DNA of 64,000 bases. It comes from CAVSUZ01 sp963791885 (lineage in GTDB: Bacteria; Pseudomonadota; Alphaproteobacteria; Acetobacterales; Acetobacteraceae). Below are positions 19,133 to 27,386 of the stretch, one piece after another (position 1 is the first letter of the stretch; each line of letters starts with the position of its first letter). The notes under the pieces are model-generated. The model was not told the origin of the DNA. It ran no database searches and worked only from the letters and a program-made list of their open reading frames with translations. The translations under genes and the position numbers were made by a program. The stretch covers positions 1,674,001 through 1,738,000 of the forward strand of contig CAWBUL010000005.1 in assembly GCA_963791885.1 (NCBI GenBank). The letters are read 5' to 3'.

Positions 19133-20329
19133 ATGGCTCTTGCCGCGGGACCGGAACGTCAGGTGGGAAAGCTGGTGATCCGCAATATCGGGCTGCTGCT
19201 GTCCGGCAAGCTGGAGGCGCCGATCCTGGAAGCCGACACGGTCGTCGCCGAGGGCGGCAAGATCGTCGCGTTCGGTCGCGCGAAGGACTGCGACACCGGC
19301 GATGCGAAGCTGGTGATCGACGCGCAGGGTTGCGCGCTGGCGCCGGGCTTGATCGACAGCCACGTGCACCCGGTATTGGGCGACTGGACGCCGCGGCAGA
19401 GCCAGTTGAACTGGATCGAAAGCAGCCTGAACGGCGGCGTGACGACCATGATCTCGGCGGGCGAGGTACACACGCCGGGGCGGCCGCGCGACGTCGTGGG
19501 GGTGAAGGCACTGGCGATCGCGGCGCAGCGCTCCTACGACAATTTCCGCCCAGCGGGCGTGAAGGTTCTGGCCGGCGCGCCGGTGCTGGAACAGGGAATG
19601 GAAGAAGCGGATTTCGCCGACCTCGCGCGCAGCGGGGTGAAGCTGCTGGGCGAGGTCGGGCTGGGGACGGTGAAGGCGGGCGATGAGGCGCGACGGATGG
19701 TCGCCTGGGCACGCAAATACGGCATTCAGAGCACGATCCATACGGGCGGTCCGAGCGTCCCCGGTTCAGGCTATATCGACGCGGACACGGTGTTGGAGGC
19801 GGATGCCGACATCATCGGCCATATCAATGGCGGGCACACGGCACTCCCGGCGACGCAGATCCGTTGCCTGTGCGAGCGCTGTGGGCGCGGCATCGAAATC
19901 GTGCATAACGGCAACGAGCTGGCGGGACTGACGGCGCTGCGCATCGCCAAGGAGATCGGGCAGTTGCAGCGGGTGATTCTAGGCACGGACGGGCCGGCCG
20001 GATCGGGCGTGCAGCCATTGGGAATTTTGCGGATGGTGGCGATGCTGTCCTCGCTGGGCGATACACCGGCCGAGCAGATGATTGCGTGTGCAACCGGAAA
20101 CACGGCACGTATGCGCGATCTGGATTGCGGCATCATCGAAACCGGGCGCGCGGCGGATTTCGTGCTGATGGATCGCGCACAGCATTCCTCAGGCAAGGAC
20201 ATACTGGACAGCATCCAGTTGGGCGATCTCCCGGGAATCGGTATGGTGGTGATAGACGGGATCGTGCGCTGCGCACGCAGCCGCAATACACCGCCTCCCG
20301 AGCGCGTGCCGACTGTGGTGACTCACTGA
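19133..20329 (+). CDS. ena: Enamidase-like amidohydrolase
   Basis: 398 residues from ATG 19133 (AAGGGG upstream), five bases after the small-subunit gene. It is an amidohydrolase-fold enzyme with likely metal ligands His77 and His79 (IDSHVHP), Glu174 (LLGEVGLGTVKAG), His203 (STIHTGG), His230 (IIGHINGG) and Asp286 (ILGTDGPAGSG). The glutamate in place of a carbamylated lysine, GGVTTMISAGEVHTPGRP and the C-terminal SRNTPP match E. barkeri enamidase, a Fe/Zn enzyme that hydrolyses tetrahydro-6-oxonicotinate to ammonia and 2-formylglutarate. Length is close to the known enzyme. This is the strongest support for the pathway call. Confidence 0.85.
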   Translation: MALAAGPERQVGKLVIRNIGLLLSGKLEAPILEADTVVAEGGKIVAFGRAKDCDTGDAKLVIDAQGCALAPGLIDSHVHPVLGDWTPRQSQLNWIESSLNGGVTTMISAGEVHTPGRPRDVVGVKALAIAAQRSYDNFRPAGVKVLAGAPVLEQGMEEADFADLARSGVKLLGEVGLGTVKAGDEARRMVAWARKYGIQSTIHTGGPSVPGSGYIDADTVLEADADIIGHINGGHTALPATQIRCLCERCGRGIEIVHNGNELAGLTALRIAKEIGQLQRVILGTDGPAGSGVQPLGILRMVAMLSSLGDTPAEQMIACATGNTARMRDLDCGIIETGRAADFVLMDRAQHSSGKDILDSIQLGDLPGIGMVVIDGIVRCARSRNTPPPERVPTVVTH

Positions 20330-20331
20330 CC

Positions 20332-20751
20332 GTGGCGTTGTCCCGCTATGTGCTGGAGGAGCATGTCGGTTTCATCCTGCGCCAGGTGACGCAGCGTCAT
20401 CTATCGCTGTTCAGCGCAATGATGGTCGAGGATCTGACGCCGACGCAGTTCTCCGCGCTATTCAAGCTGTACGAGCAGGGGCCGTGTTCGCAAAACAGGT
20501 TGGGGCGGATGACGGCGATGGATAATCCGACGATCAAGGGGGTGATCGATCGGCTGACGCGGCGTGGGCTGACGGTCAGCGGGCCCGATCCGACGGATGC
20601 GCGGCTGCTGATCGTATCGCTAACCACAGAGGGCAGAGCGGTGATTGAACGCGCCTTGCCGCGGGCGCAGGAGATTACCGAGGCGACGTTGGCGCCACTG
20701 TCGAGCGCGCAGCGGACGCAGTTTCTGTCGCTGCTCGAGATGCTGAAATAG
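20332..20751 (+). CDS. MarR family transcriptional regulator
   Basis: 139 residues from GTG 20332, two bases after the enamidase stop. It has the MarR winged helix: LTPTQFSALFKLYEQGPCSQ, recognition helix region NRLGRMTAMDNPTIKGVIDR, and the wing DPTDARLLIVSLTTEG. MarR proteins are dimeric repressors released by small aromatic ligands. Lying inside the operon, it probably controls it, perhaps through the palindrome in the hnr divergent region. The start is uncertain by a few codons (a TTG follows at 20338). Confidence 0.88.
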   Translation: MALSRYVLEEHVGFILRQVTQRHLSLFSAMMVEDLTPTQFSALFKLYEQGPCSQNRLGRMTAMDNPTIKGVIDRLTRRGLTVSGPDPTDARLLIVSLTTEGRAVIERALPRAQEITEATLAPLSSAQRTQFLSLLEMLK

Positions 20752-20761
20752 GGAGTCCGCG

Positions 20762-21340
20762 ATGCGCATTCGCAAGCTGCTGACGATCGTCGAGGAAACG
20801 CATGAAGAGGCGGGGCGAAAGATAGAGCCGGCTACTCGGAAAGCGGCGGCGGTTGCCGTGATCGCCAACCCGCTTGCGGGGCGGTACGTGGAGGATGTCA
20901 GCGAGTTAATCGGCGTGGGCGAAGCCCTGGGCGGCATGCTGGCCGAGCGTGCCGTGGCGGCGCTGGGCATCGCGCCCGGCGCAGCGGAGAGTTACGGCAA
21001 GGCGGCTATCGTGGGTGAGGATGGCGAGTTGGAGCATGCTGCGGCGATCCTGCACCCCAAGCTCGGTGCGCCGATGCGCAAGGCGGTGGAGAAGGGCGCC
21101 GCGCTGATCCCAAGCGCCAAGAAACGCGGCGGCCCGGGTGCGACGATCGATGTGCCTCTAGGACATAAGGACGCGGCGTTCGTGCGCAGCCATTTCGACG
21201 CGATGGAGGTGCGTGTGACGGATGCGCCGCGGCGGGACGAGATCGTGGTTGCTGTGGTTGTAACGGATTCCGGGCGGCCGCTGCCACGCACCGGCGGATT
21301 GGCGGTGGGCGAGATCGTTGGGAAAGACGGGCTGCACTAG
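20762..21340 (+). CDS. DUF1185 ("amino acid synthesis") family protein
   Basis: 192 residues from ATG 20762, with GGGAG six bases upstream. Conserved parts are IVEETHEEAGRKIEPATRKA, VIANPLAGRYVEDVSELI, and GPGATIDVPLGHKDAAFVRS. The family (PF06684) has a solved fold but no settled function despite its name. It recurs next to molybdenum hydroxylases and Hnr-like genes in alphaproteobacteria as far as I know, so a role in handling the ring-opened product or a cofactor is possible. It overlaps nothing and is followed directly by the hydrolase gene. Confidence 0.85.
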   Translation: MRIRKLLTIVEETHEEAGRKIEPATRKAAAVAVIANPLAGRYVEDVSELIGVGEALGGMLAERAVAALGIAPGAAESYGKAAIVGEDGELEHAAAILHPKLGAPMRKAVEKGAALIPSAKKRGGPGATIDVPLGHKDAAFVRSHFDAMEVRVTDAPRRDEIVVAVVVTDSGRPLPRTGGLAVGEIVGKDGLH

Positions 21341-21341
21341 C

Positions 21342-22223
21342 ATGCTCGAGAATTTTCGTAAGGAGACGATCCACGCCAACGGCATGGACATCGTCCTTCG
21401 CCATGCCGGCAGCGGCCCACCCCTGCTCCTGATGCACGGCAACCCGTTCACCCATCTTTCCTGGCATAAGATCGCGCCCCGGCTGGCCGAGGAGTTCACC
21501 GTCGTTACGCCCGACCTTCGTGGCTATGGCGATTCATCCAAGCCGGATGGTGGCCCCGATCACATGGCCTATTCCTTCCGGGAAATGGCATTGGACCAAG
21601 TCGGGGTCATGAAGGCGCTCGGCTTTGACAGCTTCTATGCCGCCGGGCACGATCGCGGCGCGCGCGTGTTGCACCGCATGTGCCTCGATCACCCGGAGAA
21701 GGTGAAGCAAGCCGCGTTCGTCGACATGCTGCCGCAGCACTATCTGCTGAACAACGTGACCTTCGCCTGGGGCAAATTCTCCTGGCACTGGTTCTTCATG
21801 ATCCAGCCCACGCCCTATCCGGAAACGATGATCAGCAACGACGCGGAGTTCTTCATCCGCCGCAAACTGGCCAAAACCCCTCAGGGATTGAGCTTCTTCG
21901 ATCCCGAGGCCCTGGCCGAATATATCCGCTGCATCAAAAACCCGCGCACTGTCTATGCGATGTGTGAGGATTACCGTGCCACCGCCTCGGTGGACCTCGA
22001 AATGGACACGGCGGACTTCAGCGCCGGCAGGAAAGTCACCTGCCCCACCATGCTGATCTGGGGCGCCACCGGCGGTGTCGGACGCAATCACAATGCCGCC
22101 GAGGTTTGGTCCGCTTACGCCAGCAATATCGTACGAGCCGTCGCCGTGCCCTGCGGGCATTACGTGCAAGAGGAAGCGCCCGAGGAGTCCTACCAGGAGC
22201 TACGCAACTTCTTCGCCAGGTGA
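21342..22223 (+). CDS. Alpha/beta hydrolase, haloacetate-dehalogenase-like
   Basis: 293 residues from ATG 21342, one base after the DUF1185 stop. The nucleophile elbow is AAGHDRGARVLHRM with aspartate rather than serine, as in fluoroacetate/haloacetate dehalogenases; the two arginines that hold the carboxylate are present, the oxyanion segment is HGNPFTHLSWHK, and SWHWFFMIQPTPYPE matches the His-Trp halide-site region. The catalytic histidine is in AVPCGHYVQEEAPE. By family it would hydrolyse 2-haloacids through an ester intermediate. Its place at the end of the nicotinate-type operon may mean a related hydrolysis instead. Confidence 0.85.
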   Translation: MLENFRKETIHANGMDIVLRHAGSGPPLLLMHGNPFTHLSWHKIAPRLAEEFTVVTPDLRGYGDSSKPDGGPDHMAYSFREMALDQVGVMKALGFDSFYAAGHDRGARVLHRMCLDHPEKVKQAAFVDMLPQHYLLNNVTFAWGKFSWHWFFMIQPTPYPETMISNDAEFFIRRKLAKTPQGLSFFDPEALAEYIRCIKNPRTVYAMCEDYRATASVDLEMDTADFSAGRKVTCPTMLIWGATGGVGRNHNAAEVWSAYASNIVRAVAVPCGHYVQEEAPEESYQELRNFFAR

Positions 22224-22231
22224 CACATCGC

Positions 22232-23308
22232 TCAGGCTGGAAAGGCGGTCGCCCGAATGGCGTCCCAGGTGACGGTGACCGGTGCGCCGGGATGCAGATC
22301 GGGCGCGGGCGTGCCGGCCTGTTGCAGGGCAAGACAAACGGTCCCACCAGGCAGACCGATGACATACTTTCGGGCGTTCCCAAGATAGATGATGTCCTGA
22401 AGCAGGCCAGCGATCCCCGGCTCGCTCGGGCCGCCGATACGGACCCATTCAGGCCGAATGGCAATGACCGCCTCCGCCCCTGACGTAAGGAAGCCCCGAG
22501 TCCTAGCTTGGCAGACGGTTCCAGATGCATCGACAGTGCAAGCGCTATCCGCCGTGTCACGGACGCGCCCAGGAAGGAAGTTGGTTTCGCCAATGAAGCC
22601 GGCGACGAAGCGGGTGGCGGGGCGTTCGTAGAGTTCCTCAGGCGTGCCGATCTGCTCGATCCGGCCGTGATTGAACACCGCGATCCGATCGCTCATGGTC
22701 AGAGCTTCTTCCTGATCATGCGTAACGTAAAGCGTCGCAGCGCGGCGTTCGCGGTGGAGGCGTTTGATCTCCAGCTGCATTTGTTCGCGGAGCTTCTTGT
22801 CCAACGCTCCGAGCGGCTCGTCCATCAGCAGCAGCGCCGGCTTGTAGACCAGCGCACGAGCGAGGGCGACGCGCTGTTGCTGGCCGCCGGAGAGTTCGCG
22901 CGGCAAACGGGCCGCGAAGGGGGTGAGTTCCACGAGGTCCAACGCCTCGGCAACCAGCCGGTCGATCTCCGCGCGCTTCAGGTGGCGCATTTCCAGCGGG
23001 AAAGCGACGTTGCGACGCACGCTCATGTGCGGAAACAGCGCGTATTGCTGAAAGACCACCCCGAGATCGCGCTTGTAGGGCGGCACGCGGTGCAGGGAAC
23101 GCCCGTTGAGGATGATGTCACCGGCGTCCGGCTGCTGCAGGCCGGCGACCATCATCAGCGTGGTGGTCTTGCCGGAACCCGAGGGACCGAGAAAGGTCAG
23201 AAACTCCTCGCCGCGGAGGGAGAGGTCGACTGAATCAACGGCAATCTGTGGGCCGTACTGTTTGCGGATGGAGCGGAGTTCCAGAAGGGGATTGGCCACC
23301 GCATTCAT
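22232..23308 (-). CDS. ABC transporter ATPase, PotA/spermidine-putrescine type
   Basis: 358 residues from ATG 23308, overlapping the permease stop (ATGA). Walker A is GPSGSGKTTT, Q-loop VFQQYALFPH, signature LSGGQQQRVALARAL, Walker B ALLLMDEPLGALD and H-loop YVTHDQEEAL. The C-terminal about 110 residues form a TOBE_2-like regulatory domain (VIAIRPEWVRIG). It powers uptake through the two permeases encoded upstream. It converges with the hydrolase gene, eight bases apart. Confidence 0.93.
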   Translation of the reverse strand: MNAVANPLLELRSIRKQYGPQIAVDSVDLSLRGEEFLTFLGPSGSGKTTTLMMVAGLQQPDAGDIILNGRSLHRVPPYKRDLGVVFQQYALFPHMSVRRNVAFPLEMRHLKRAEIDRLVAEALDLVELTPFAARLPRELSGGQQQRVALARALVYKPALLLMDEPLGALDKKLREQMQLEIKRLHRERRAATLYVTHDQEEALTMSDRIAVFNHGRIEQIGTPEELYERPATRFVAGFIGETNFLPGRVRDTADSACTVDASGTVCQARTRGFLTSGAEAVIAIRPEWVRIGGPSEPGIAGLLQDIIYLGNARKYVIGLPGGTVCLALQQAGTPAPDLHPGAPVTVTWDAIRATAFPA

Positions 23309-24088
23309 CGAGCGGCGGCCGCAGGCCGCAGGGCCACGTCCAACAACAGCGCGAGGATGGCAAGCGCGAAGGACAGGGTGGCGATCGCGGCGATCGTCGG
23401 ATCGAAATCGCCGCGGAGGTTGGACCACATCAGCACGGGTACGGTGCGGGTGCGGGCAGTGCTGACGAACAGTGAGACGAGCAACTCATCGAAGGAGATG
23501 ACCATCGCGAAGAGCAGGCCGGAAAGGATGGAGGGGAGGATGAGCGGAAGGGTAATGCGGCGGAAGCCGGCCCAAGGTGGAGCGCCGAGGGTCGCGGCGG
23601 CGTTTTCGAGCATGGGGTCGAGGGTGCGGAGGGCGGCGCCGACAGTGGCGATGACATAGGGGGTGATGAGCACGGTGTGGCCAATCACCAGCCCGGTGAC
23701 CGTTCCGTTCAATCCAAGCCCTGCATAGACGCCATACAGCGCGGCCGCGGTGATGATGGCGGGAACGACGAGCGGCAGCATCAGGATGGCGAAGACGACG
23801 GATGCGCCGGGGACGTGGCCGCGGACCAAGGCGTAGGCGGCCGAGGTGCCGAGCAGAGTGGCGAGGATGGAGGCGGGGATGAGGACCTGTGATGCTGTTG
23901 CCGATGGCGGCCAGCCAGCCGGGATCGGTGAGCAGTCTGTGGTACCAGCGCAGGGAGAGGCCGGGTGGGGGGAATTGCAGGAACGGCGCGGCGCTGAACG
24001 AGATAACGACGACGATGGCAAGCGGGGCGATCAGGTAGAGCGTGATGACGGCGCAGACGCTGCCGCGGAGGAGGCGCCAGACGGTCAT
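23305..24088 (-). pseudogene. ABC permease, PotC-like, frameshifted
   Basis: ATG 24088 overlaps the stop of the first permease. The frame reads MTVWRLLRGSVCAVITLYLI through WLAAIGNSI, then nonsense. The next frame resumes QVLIPASILATLLGTSAAYA and runs to the stop at 23305 with the permease core LGAPPWAGFRRITLPLILPS, the EAA-like loop that docks the ATPase. One surplus base near 23890 explains the break; without it the protein has about 260 residues and six membrane helices. If real, the shift would disable the importer; a sequencing indel is equally likely. Confidence 0.8.
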
Positions 24089-24912
24089 CGGGTGACGGCT
24101 TTGAGACCGACCGTGGCGTTCAGCAGACCGAGCAGAAGGGCAGTGACCAGCAGGACCATGAGGGCAAGGGCGCCGGCGAGGCCCCAGTTCCCAAACTCCC
24201 CGATCTGGTCCTGGATAAGCTGCGCGACCATGAGCTGGCGAACACCGCCGAGCATGGCTGGGGTGACGAAGTAACCAAGAACGCTGATGAAGACGAGCGT
24301 TGCGCCGGTCATGAGGCCGGGGAGGGTGAGCGGCAGATAGACGCGCAGAAATGCCCGCGCCGGTCGGGCACCCAGCGTAAGCGCGGCGGGCATGAGTGCC
24401 GGATCGACTTTCAGCATGGCTGCGCAGAGCGGAAAGATGACGAAGGGCAGCAGCACCTGCACGGCGCCGATCAGCAATCCGGCGAGATTGTAGATGACCG
24501 GCAGCGGGTGGCTGATGAGGCCAATGCCGAGCAGGAACTGGTTCAGCGGTCCGTCACGCTCCAGCAGAATGAGCGTCGCGAAGGTGCGAACGAGAAGGCT
24601 GGTCCAGAATGGCAGGAGCACGATGAAGATCAGCGTGCGTCGGAGGCGCGGGCCGGCATAGGTGATGGCATGGGCCATCGGGAAGCCGAGAAGGACGCAG
24701 ATCGGTGTGACGATGGCGCTGATCATCACGGTGTTGCCGATGACGCGCAGGTAAATCGGGTGGGTCCAGAGAGCGACAAAGTTCTCGAACCCAATTGTGG
24801 GCTGAGTGAAGGCACGCGAAAGGAGCCAACCCACGGGGCCGATGAAGGCGATCAGGAGAACGAGCAGACCGGGCGCGAGGAGCCAGGCGCGCCGGTCTAC
24901 CGTTGCCCGCAT
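24085..24912 (-). CDS. ABC transporter permease, PotB-like
   Basis: 275 residues with about six hydrophobic segments (LLAPGLLVLLIAFIGPVGWL first, ALALMVLLVTALLLGLL last). The cytoplasmic EAA-type loop AALTLGARPARAFLRVYLPL is present. It is an inner-membrane subunit of a polyamine/opine-type importer. Start at 24912 is seven bases after the binding-protein stop, and the end overlaps the next permease start, so the genes form one operon. Confidence 0.92.
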   Translation of the reverse strand: MRATVDRRAWLLAPGLLVLLIAFIGPVGWLLSRAFTQPTIGFENFVALWTHPIYLRVIGNTVMISAIVTPICVLLGFPMAHAITYAGPRLRRTLIFIVLLPFWTSLLVRTFATLILLERDGPLNQFLLGIGLISHPLPVIYNLAGLLIGAVQVLLPFVIFPLCAAMLKVDPALMPAALTLGARPARAFLRVYLPLTLPGLMTGATLVFISVLGYFVTPAMLGGVRQLMVAQLIQDQIGEFGNWGLAGALALMVLLVTALLLGLLNATVGLKAVTR

Positions 24913-24919
24913 CGATGCG

Positions 24920-25984
24920 TCAGGAGAGTTTCCAGTTGTTCCACTTCTCCTGCATCGCTTTCAGGTTGTTGCGCCACCAGTCGGCGTCGATGACGAAGCC
25001 CTTCTTGACGTTCTCGGGGGCGGTGGAGAGCCAGGGCTCGACCTTGGGATCAATGGCCTTGAAGGCGGCGGGGTTGGTGGGCGCGTAGGCGATCATGTTG
25101 GCGAGCTTCGCCTGATTCTCCGCCTGGGTCATGGTATCGATCAGAACCATTGCGGCGTCGCGGTTGCGGCTGCCATGCGGGACGACGAGGTAGTCGACAG
25201 ATTGGATGTTCTGGTCCCAGGAGATGGCGATCGGCGCGCCCTTCTTGTTCGCATCGTAGGCGCGGCCATTGAGGATCATGCCCAGCGTCACCTCCTTGTC
25301 GATGAAGAGCTGCTGGGACTGGGAGTTGGTTGACCAGAAGATCGTGTCGGGTTTGATTGTGTCGAGTTTTTTCAGTGCGCGGTCTGCGTCGAGCGGATAG
25401 AGCTTGTCGGGGGTGACGCCGTCGGCGAGCAGAGCGATCTCCAGGGAGGAGACCGGGTTGTCGGCGAGGGTGCGCTTGCCGGGAAACTGTTTCAGATCGA
25501 ACAGATCGGCCCAGGTCTGCGGCGCCTTGCCTTCGGCATAGGCGTCGGTCCGATGCCCGAGGTTGTACGACCAGACGATGCACCCGATGCCATAGTCGTT
25601 GACGAATTGCGGAGAGATGCGACTGGTGTCGACCAGTTTGGTGTCGATCTTTTCGAACAGATTGTCCTTGATGCCGGCATAGAGGAAATCGATGGTAATG
25701 TCGGCGACGTCCCAATCCGGCGCACCACTTTGGATCATGGCGCGGAACTTCGCGTCGTTCATAGGACCGTCCTGCAGGACTTTGGCACCCGTCGCCGCGG
25801 CGAACGGGTCGCAGTAGCAGGTTTGCTCGGCATTCTGATACGCACCACCCCAGCTGGCGAACACCACCGTTTTGCCCTTGAAGTCAGGGGCGGCCAGCGC
25901 GCGCGTGGCGCGGAGCAAGGGTAGACCCGCGACTGTGGTTGCACCGAGCAACACGTTACGGCGGGAAAGTCCTGATTGGTGCAT
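24920..25984 (-). CDS. Periplasmic substrate-binding protein, PotD/spermidine-putrescine family
   Basis: 354 residues with AGGAG before the ATG. The N-terminus has SRRNVLLGATTVAGLPLL, a twin-arginine-like signal, with cleavage likely near ALAAPDF. The mature protein is an extracellular solute-binding fold (TVVFASWGGAYQNAEQ, QTWADLFDLKQFPGKRTL) of the family that binds polyamines, iron chelates or opines. With the nicotinate-type locus adjacent it could bind an N-heterocyclic or amino-carboxylate substrate, but that is inference. Its PotB/PotC/PotA partners follow directly. Confidence 0.9.
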   Translation of the reverse strand: MHQSGLSRRNVLLGATTVAGLPLLRATRALAAPDFKGKTVVFASWGGAYQNAEQTCYCDPFAAATGAKVLQDGPMNDAKFRAMIQSGAPDWDVADITIDFLYAGIKDNLFEKIDTKLVDTSRISPQFVNDYGIGCIVWSYNLGHRTDAYAEGKAPQTWADLFDLKQFPGKRTLADNPVSSLEIALLADGVTPDKLYPLDADRALKKLDTIKPDTIFWSTNSQSQQLFIDKEVTLGMILNGRAYDANKKGAPIAISWDQNIQSVDYLVVPHGSRNRDAAMVLIDTMTQAENQAKLANMIAYAPTNPAAFKAIDPKVEPWLSTAPENVKKGFVIDADWWRNNLKAMQEKWNNWKLS

Positions 25985-26013
25985 CTGCTGCTCCTGCCGA
26001 TGGGGGAGGGGTG

Positions 26014-27321
26014 TCAGGCCTGCAAGTTGGTGCGGAGCGTAGTGCCCGCATATTCCGTGCGGAAGATGCCGCGGCGCTGCAGTTCCGGAACGACGCTGCG
26101 GCAGAACTGCTCGAAGGTCCCGGGGAAGGTGGTGGGGGTGACGACAAATCCGTCGCAGACGCCGGCGTCGAAGATCGATTGGAGGTGGTCAGCGATGTCG
26201 GTGTAGGTGCCGACGACTTCGCGGCCTTCGGCGCGTTTGATGGCGGCTTCCTTGAAGCTGAGGCCCTCGGCTTTCATGGTCTGTTGGAGGACGTCTTCCG
26301 AGCCCTTCATGCCCTGATTGCCTTGCAGCTCGCGGAGGCGCTTGGGGTCATCGAGCTTGGAAAGATCGGCGCCGACATTGGAGGAGGAAGCGGCGAGGCT
26401 GAGCTCGGGGTCGATCAGGCTGTTGAGGTAGTCGGCGCGTTCGCGGGCAATGGAGCGGGTTTCGCCGAGGACGACCGAGACCGAGGGCAGGATGACGCAT
26501 TCATGCGGTGCGCGACCGTGGGCGTCCATGCGGGTTTTGATGTCGTCGTAGAACTCTCGCATGTCGCTTTGGGCACGCTGGATGGTGAAGATGGCCTCGG
26601 CCCAGCGGGCGGCGAACTCCCGGCCACGGTCGGAACTGCCGGCCTGCATGATGACCGGGCGGTTCTGCGGGCTGCGGGGAATGGAAAGCGGGCCGCGAGT
26701 CTTGATCCAACGGCCTTTGTAATTGGCGTAATGGACCTTCGACGGATCGGACATGATGCCGGCCTGCTTGTCCAGCACCATCGCGTCGGCGTCCCAGCTG
26801 TTCCAGAGGGCGAAGCACGCTTCCAGCACCTCATCGGCGCGGTCGTAGCGGAGTTCGCGCGGCGGCAGCTCATCCAGACCGGCGTTCTGCGCTTCCAGAT
26901 CGGTTGCGGATGTGACGACGTTCCACGCGACGCGGCCGCCGCTGAGCGCATCCAGTGAGCCGAGCCAGCGGGCCAGATGGTAGGCGGAATGGAAGCTGGT
27001 GGAGAGGGTGGCGCCGAGACCAAGGTGGCGGGTGACGGCGGCCATGACGGGCAGGACGACGGTGGGGTCGAGGTAAGAGATTTGGCCGCCGCGGCGGACA
27101 TAGGCATCGAAGCTGCCCTGGTGGAGATCATAGAGGCCAAACAGGTCGGCGAAGAAGCAGGCGTCGAACCTGGCGGATTCCAGCAGACGGGCGATGGATT
27201 GATAGCGCTCGGGGCTGAAGATGTCGGTGAGCGTGGATTCAGGATGACGCCACCCCCCGACATGCAAGGCGGTTGGGCCTGTCTTGAGATAGGCCACGAG
27301 GTGCATTTGCCGTGGTTTCAT
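26014..27321 (-). CDS. LLM-class flavin-dependent monooxygenase, NtaA/SnaA/DszA family
   Basis: 435 residues starting MKPRQMHLVAYLKTGPTALH, with AGGAG upstream. Family marks are HVGGWRHPES, TSFHSAYHLARWLGSLDALS and GGRVAWNVVTSATDLEAQN in the N-terminal half, and IMQAGSSDRGREFAARWAEA later. These TIM-barrel enzymes use FMNH2 from a separate reductase to oxidise amines, sulfur compounds or aminopolycarboxylates such as nitrilotriacetate. No flavin reductase gene is nearby. The ABC importer downstream may bring in its substrate. Confidence 0.9.
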   Translation of the reverse strand: MKPRQMHLVAYLKTGPTALHVGGWRHPESTLTDIFSPERYQSIARLLESARFDACFFADLFGLYDLHQGSFDAYVRRGGQISYLDPTVVLPVMAAVTRHLGLGATLSTSFHSAYHLARWLGSLDALSGGRVAWNVVTSATDLEAQNAGLDELPPRELRYDRADEVLEACFALWNSWDADAMVLDKQAGIMSDPSKVHYANYKGRWIKTRGPLSIPRSPQNRPVIMQAGSSDRGREFAARWAEAIFTIQRAQSDMREFYDDIKTRMDAHGRAPHECVILPSVSVVLGETRSIARERADYLNSLIDPELSLAASSSNVGADLSKLDDPKRLRELQGNQGMKGSEDVLQQTMKAEGLSFKEAAIKRAEGREVVGTYTDIADHLQSIFDAGVCDGFVVTPTTFPGTFEQFCRSVVPELQRRGIFRTEYAGTTLRTNLQA

Positions 27322-27386
27322 CTGCCCCGCGCTCCTGGATACGGCCGTCCCCAGCGACGCTAGCCGTTTGTTCGTATGCTAACAAG

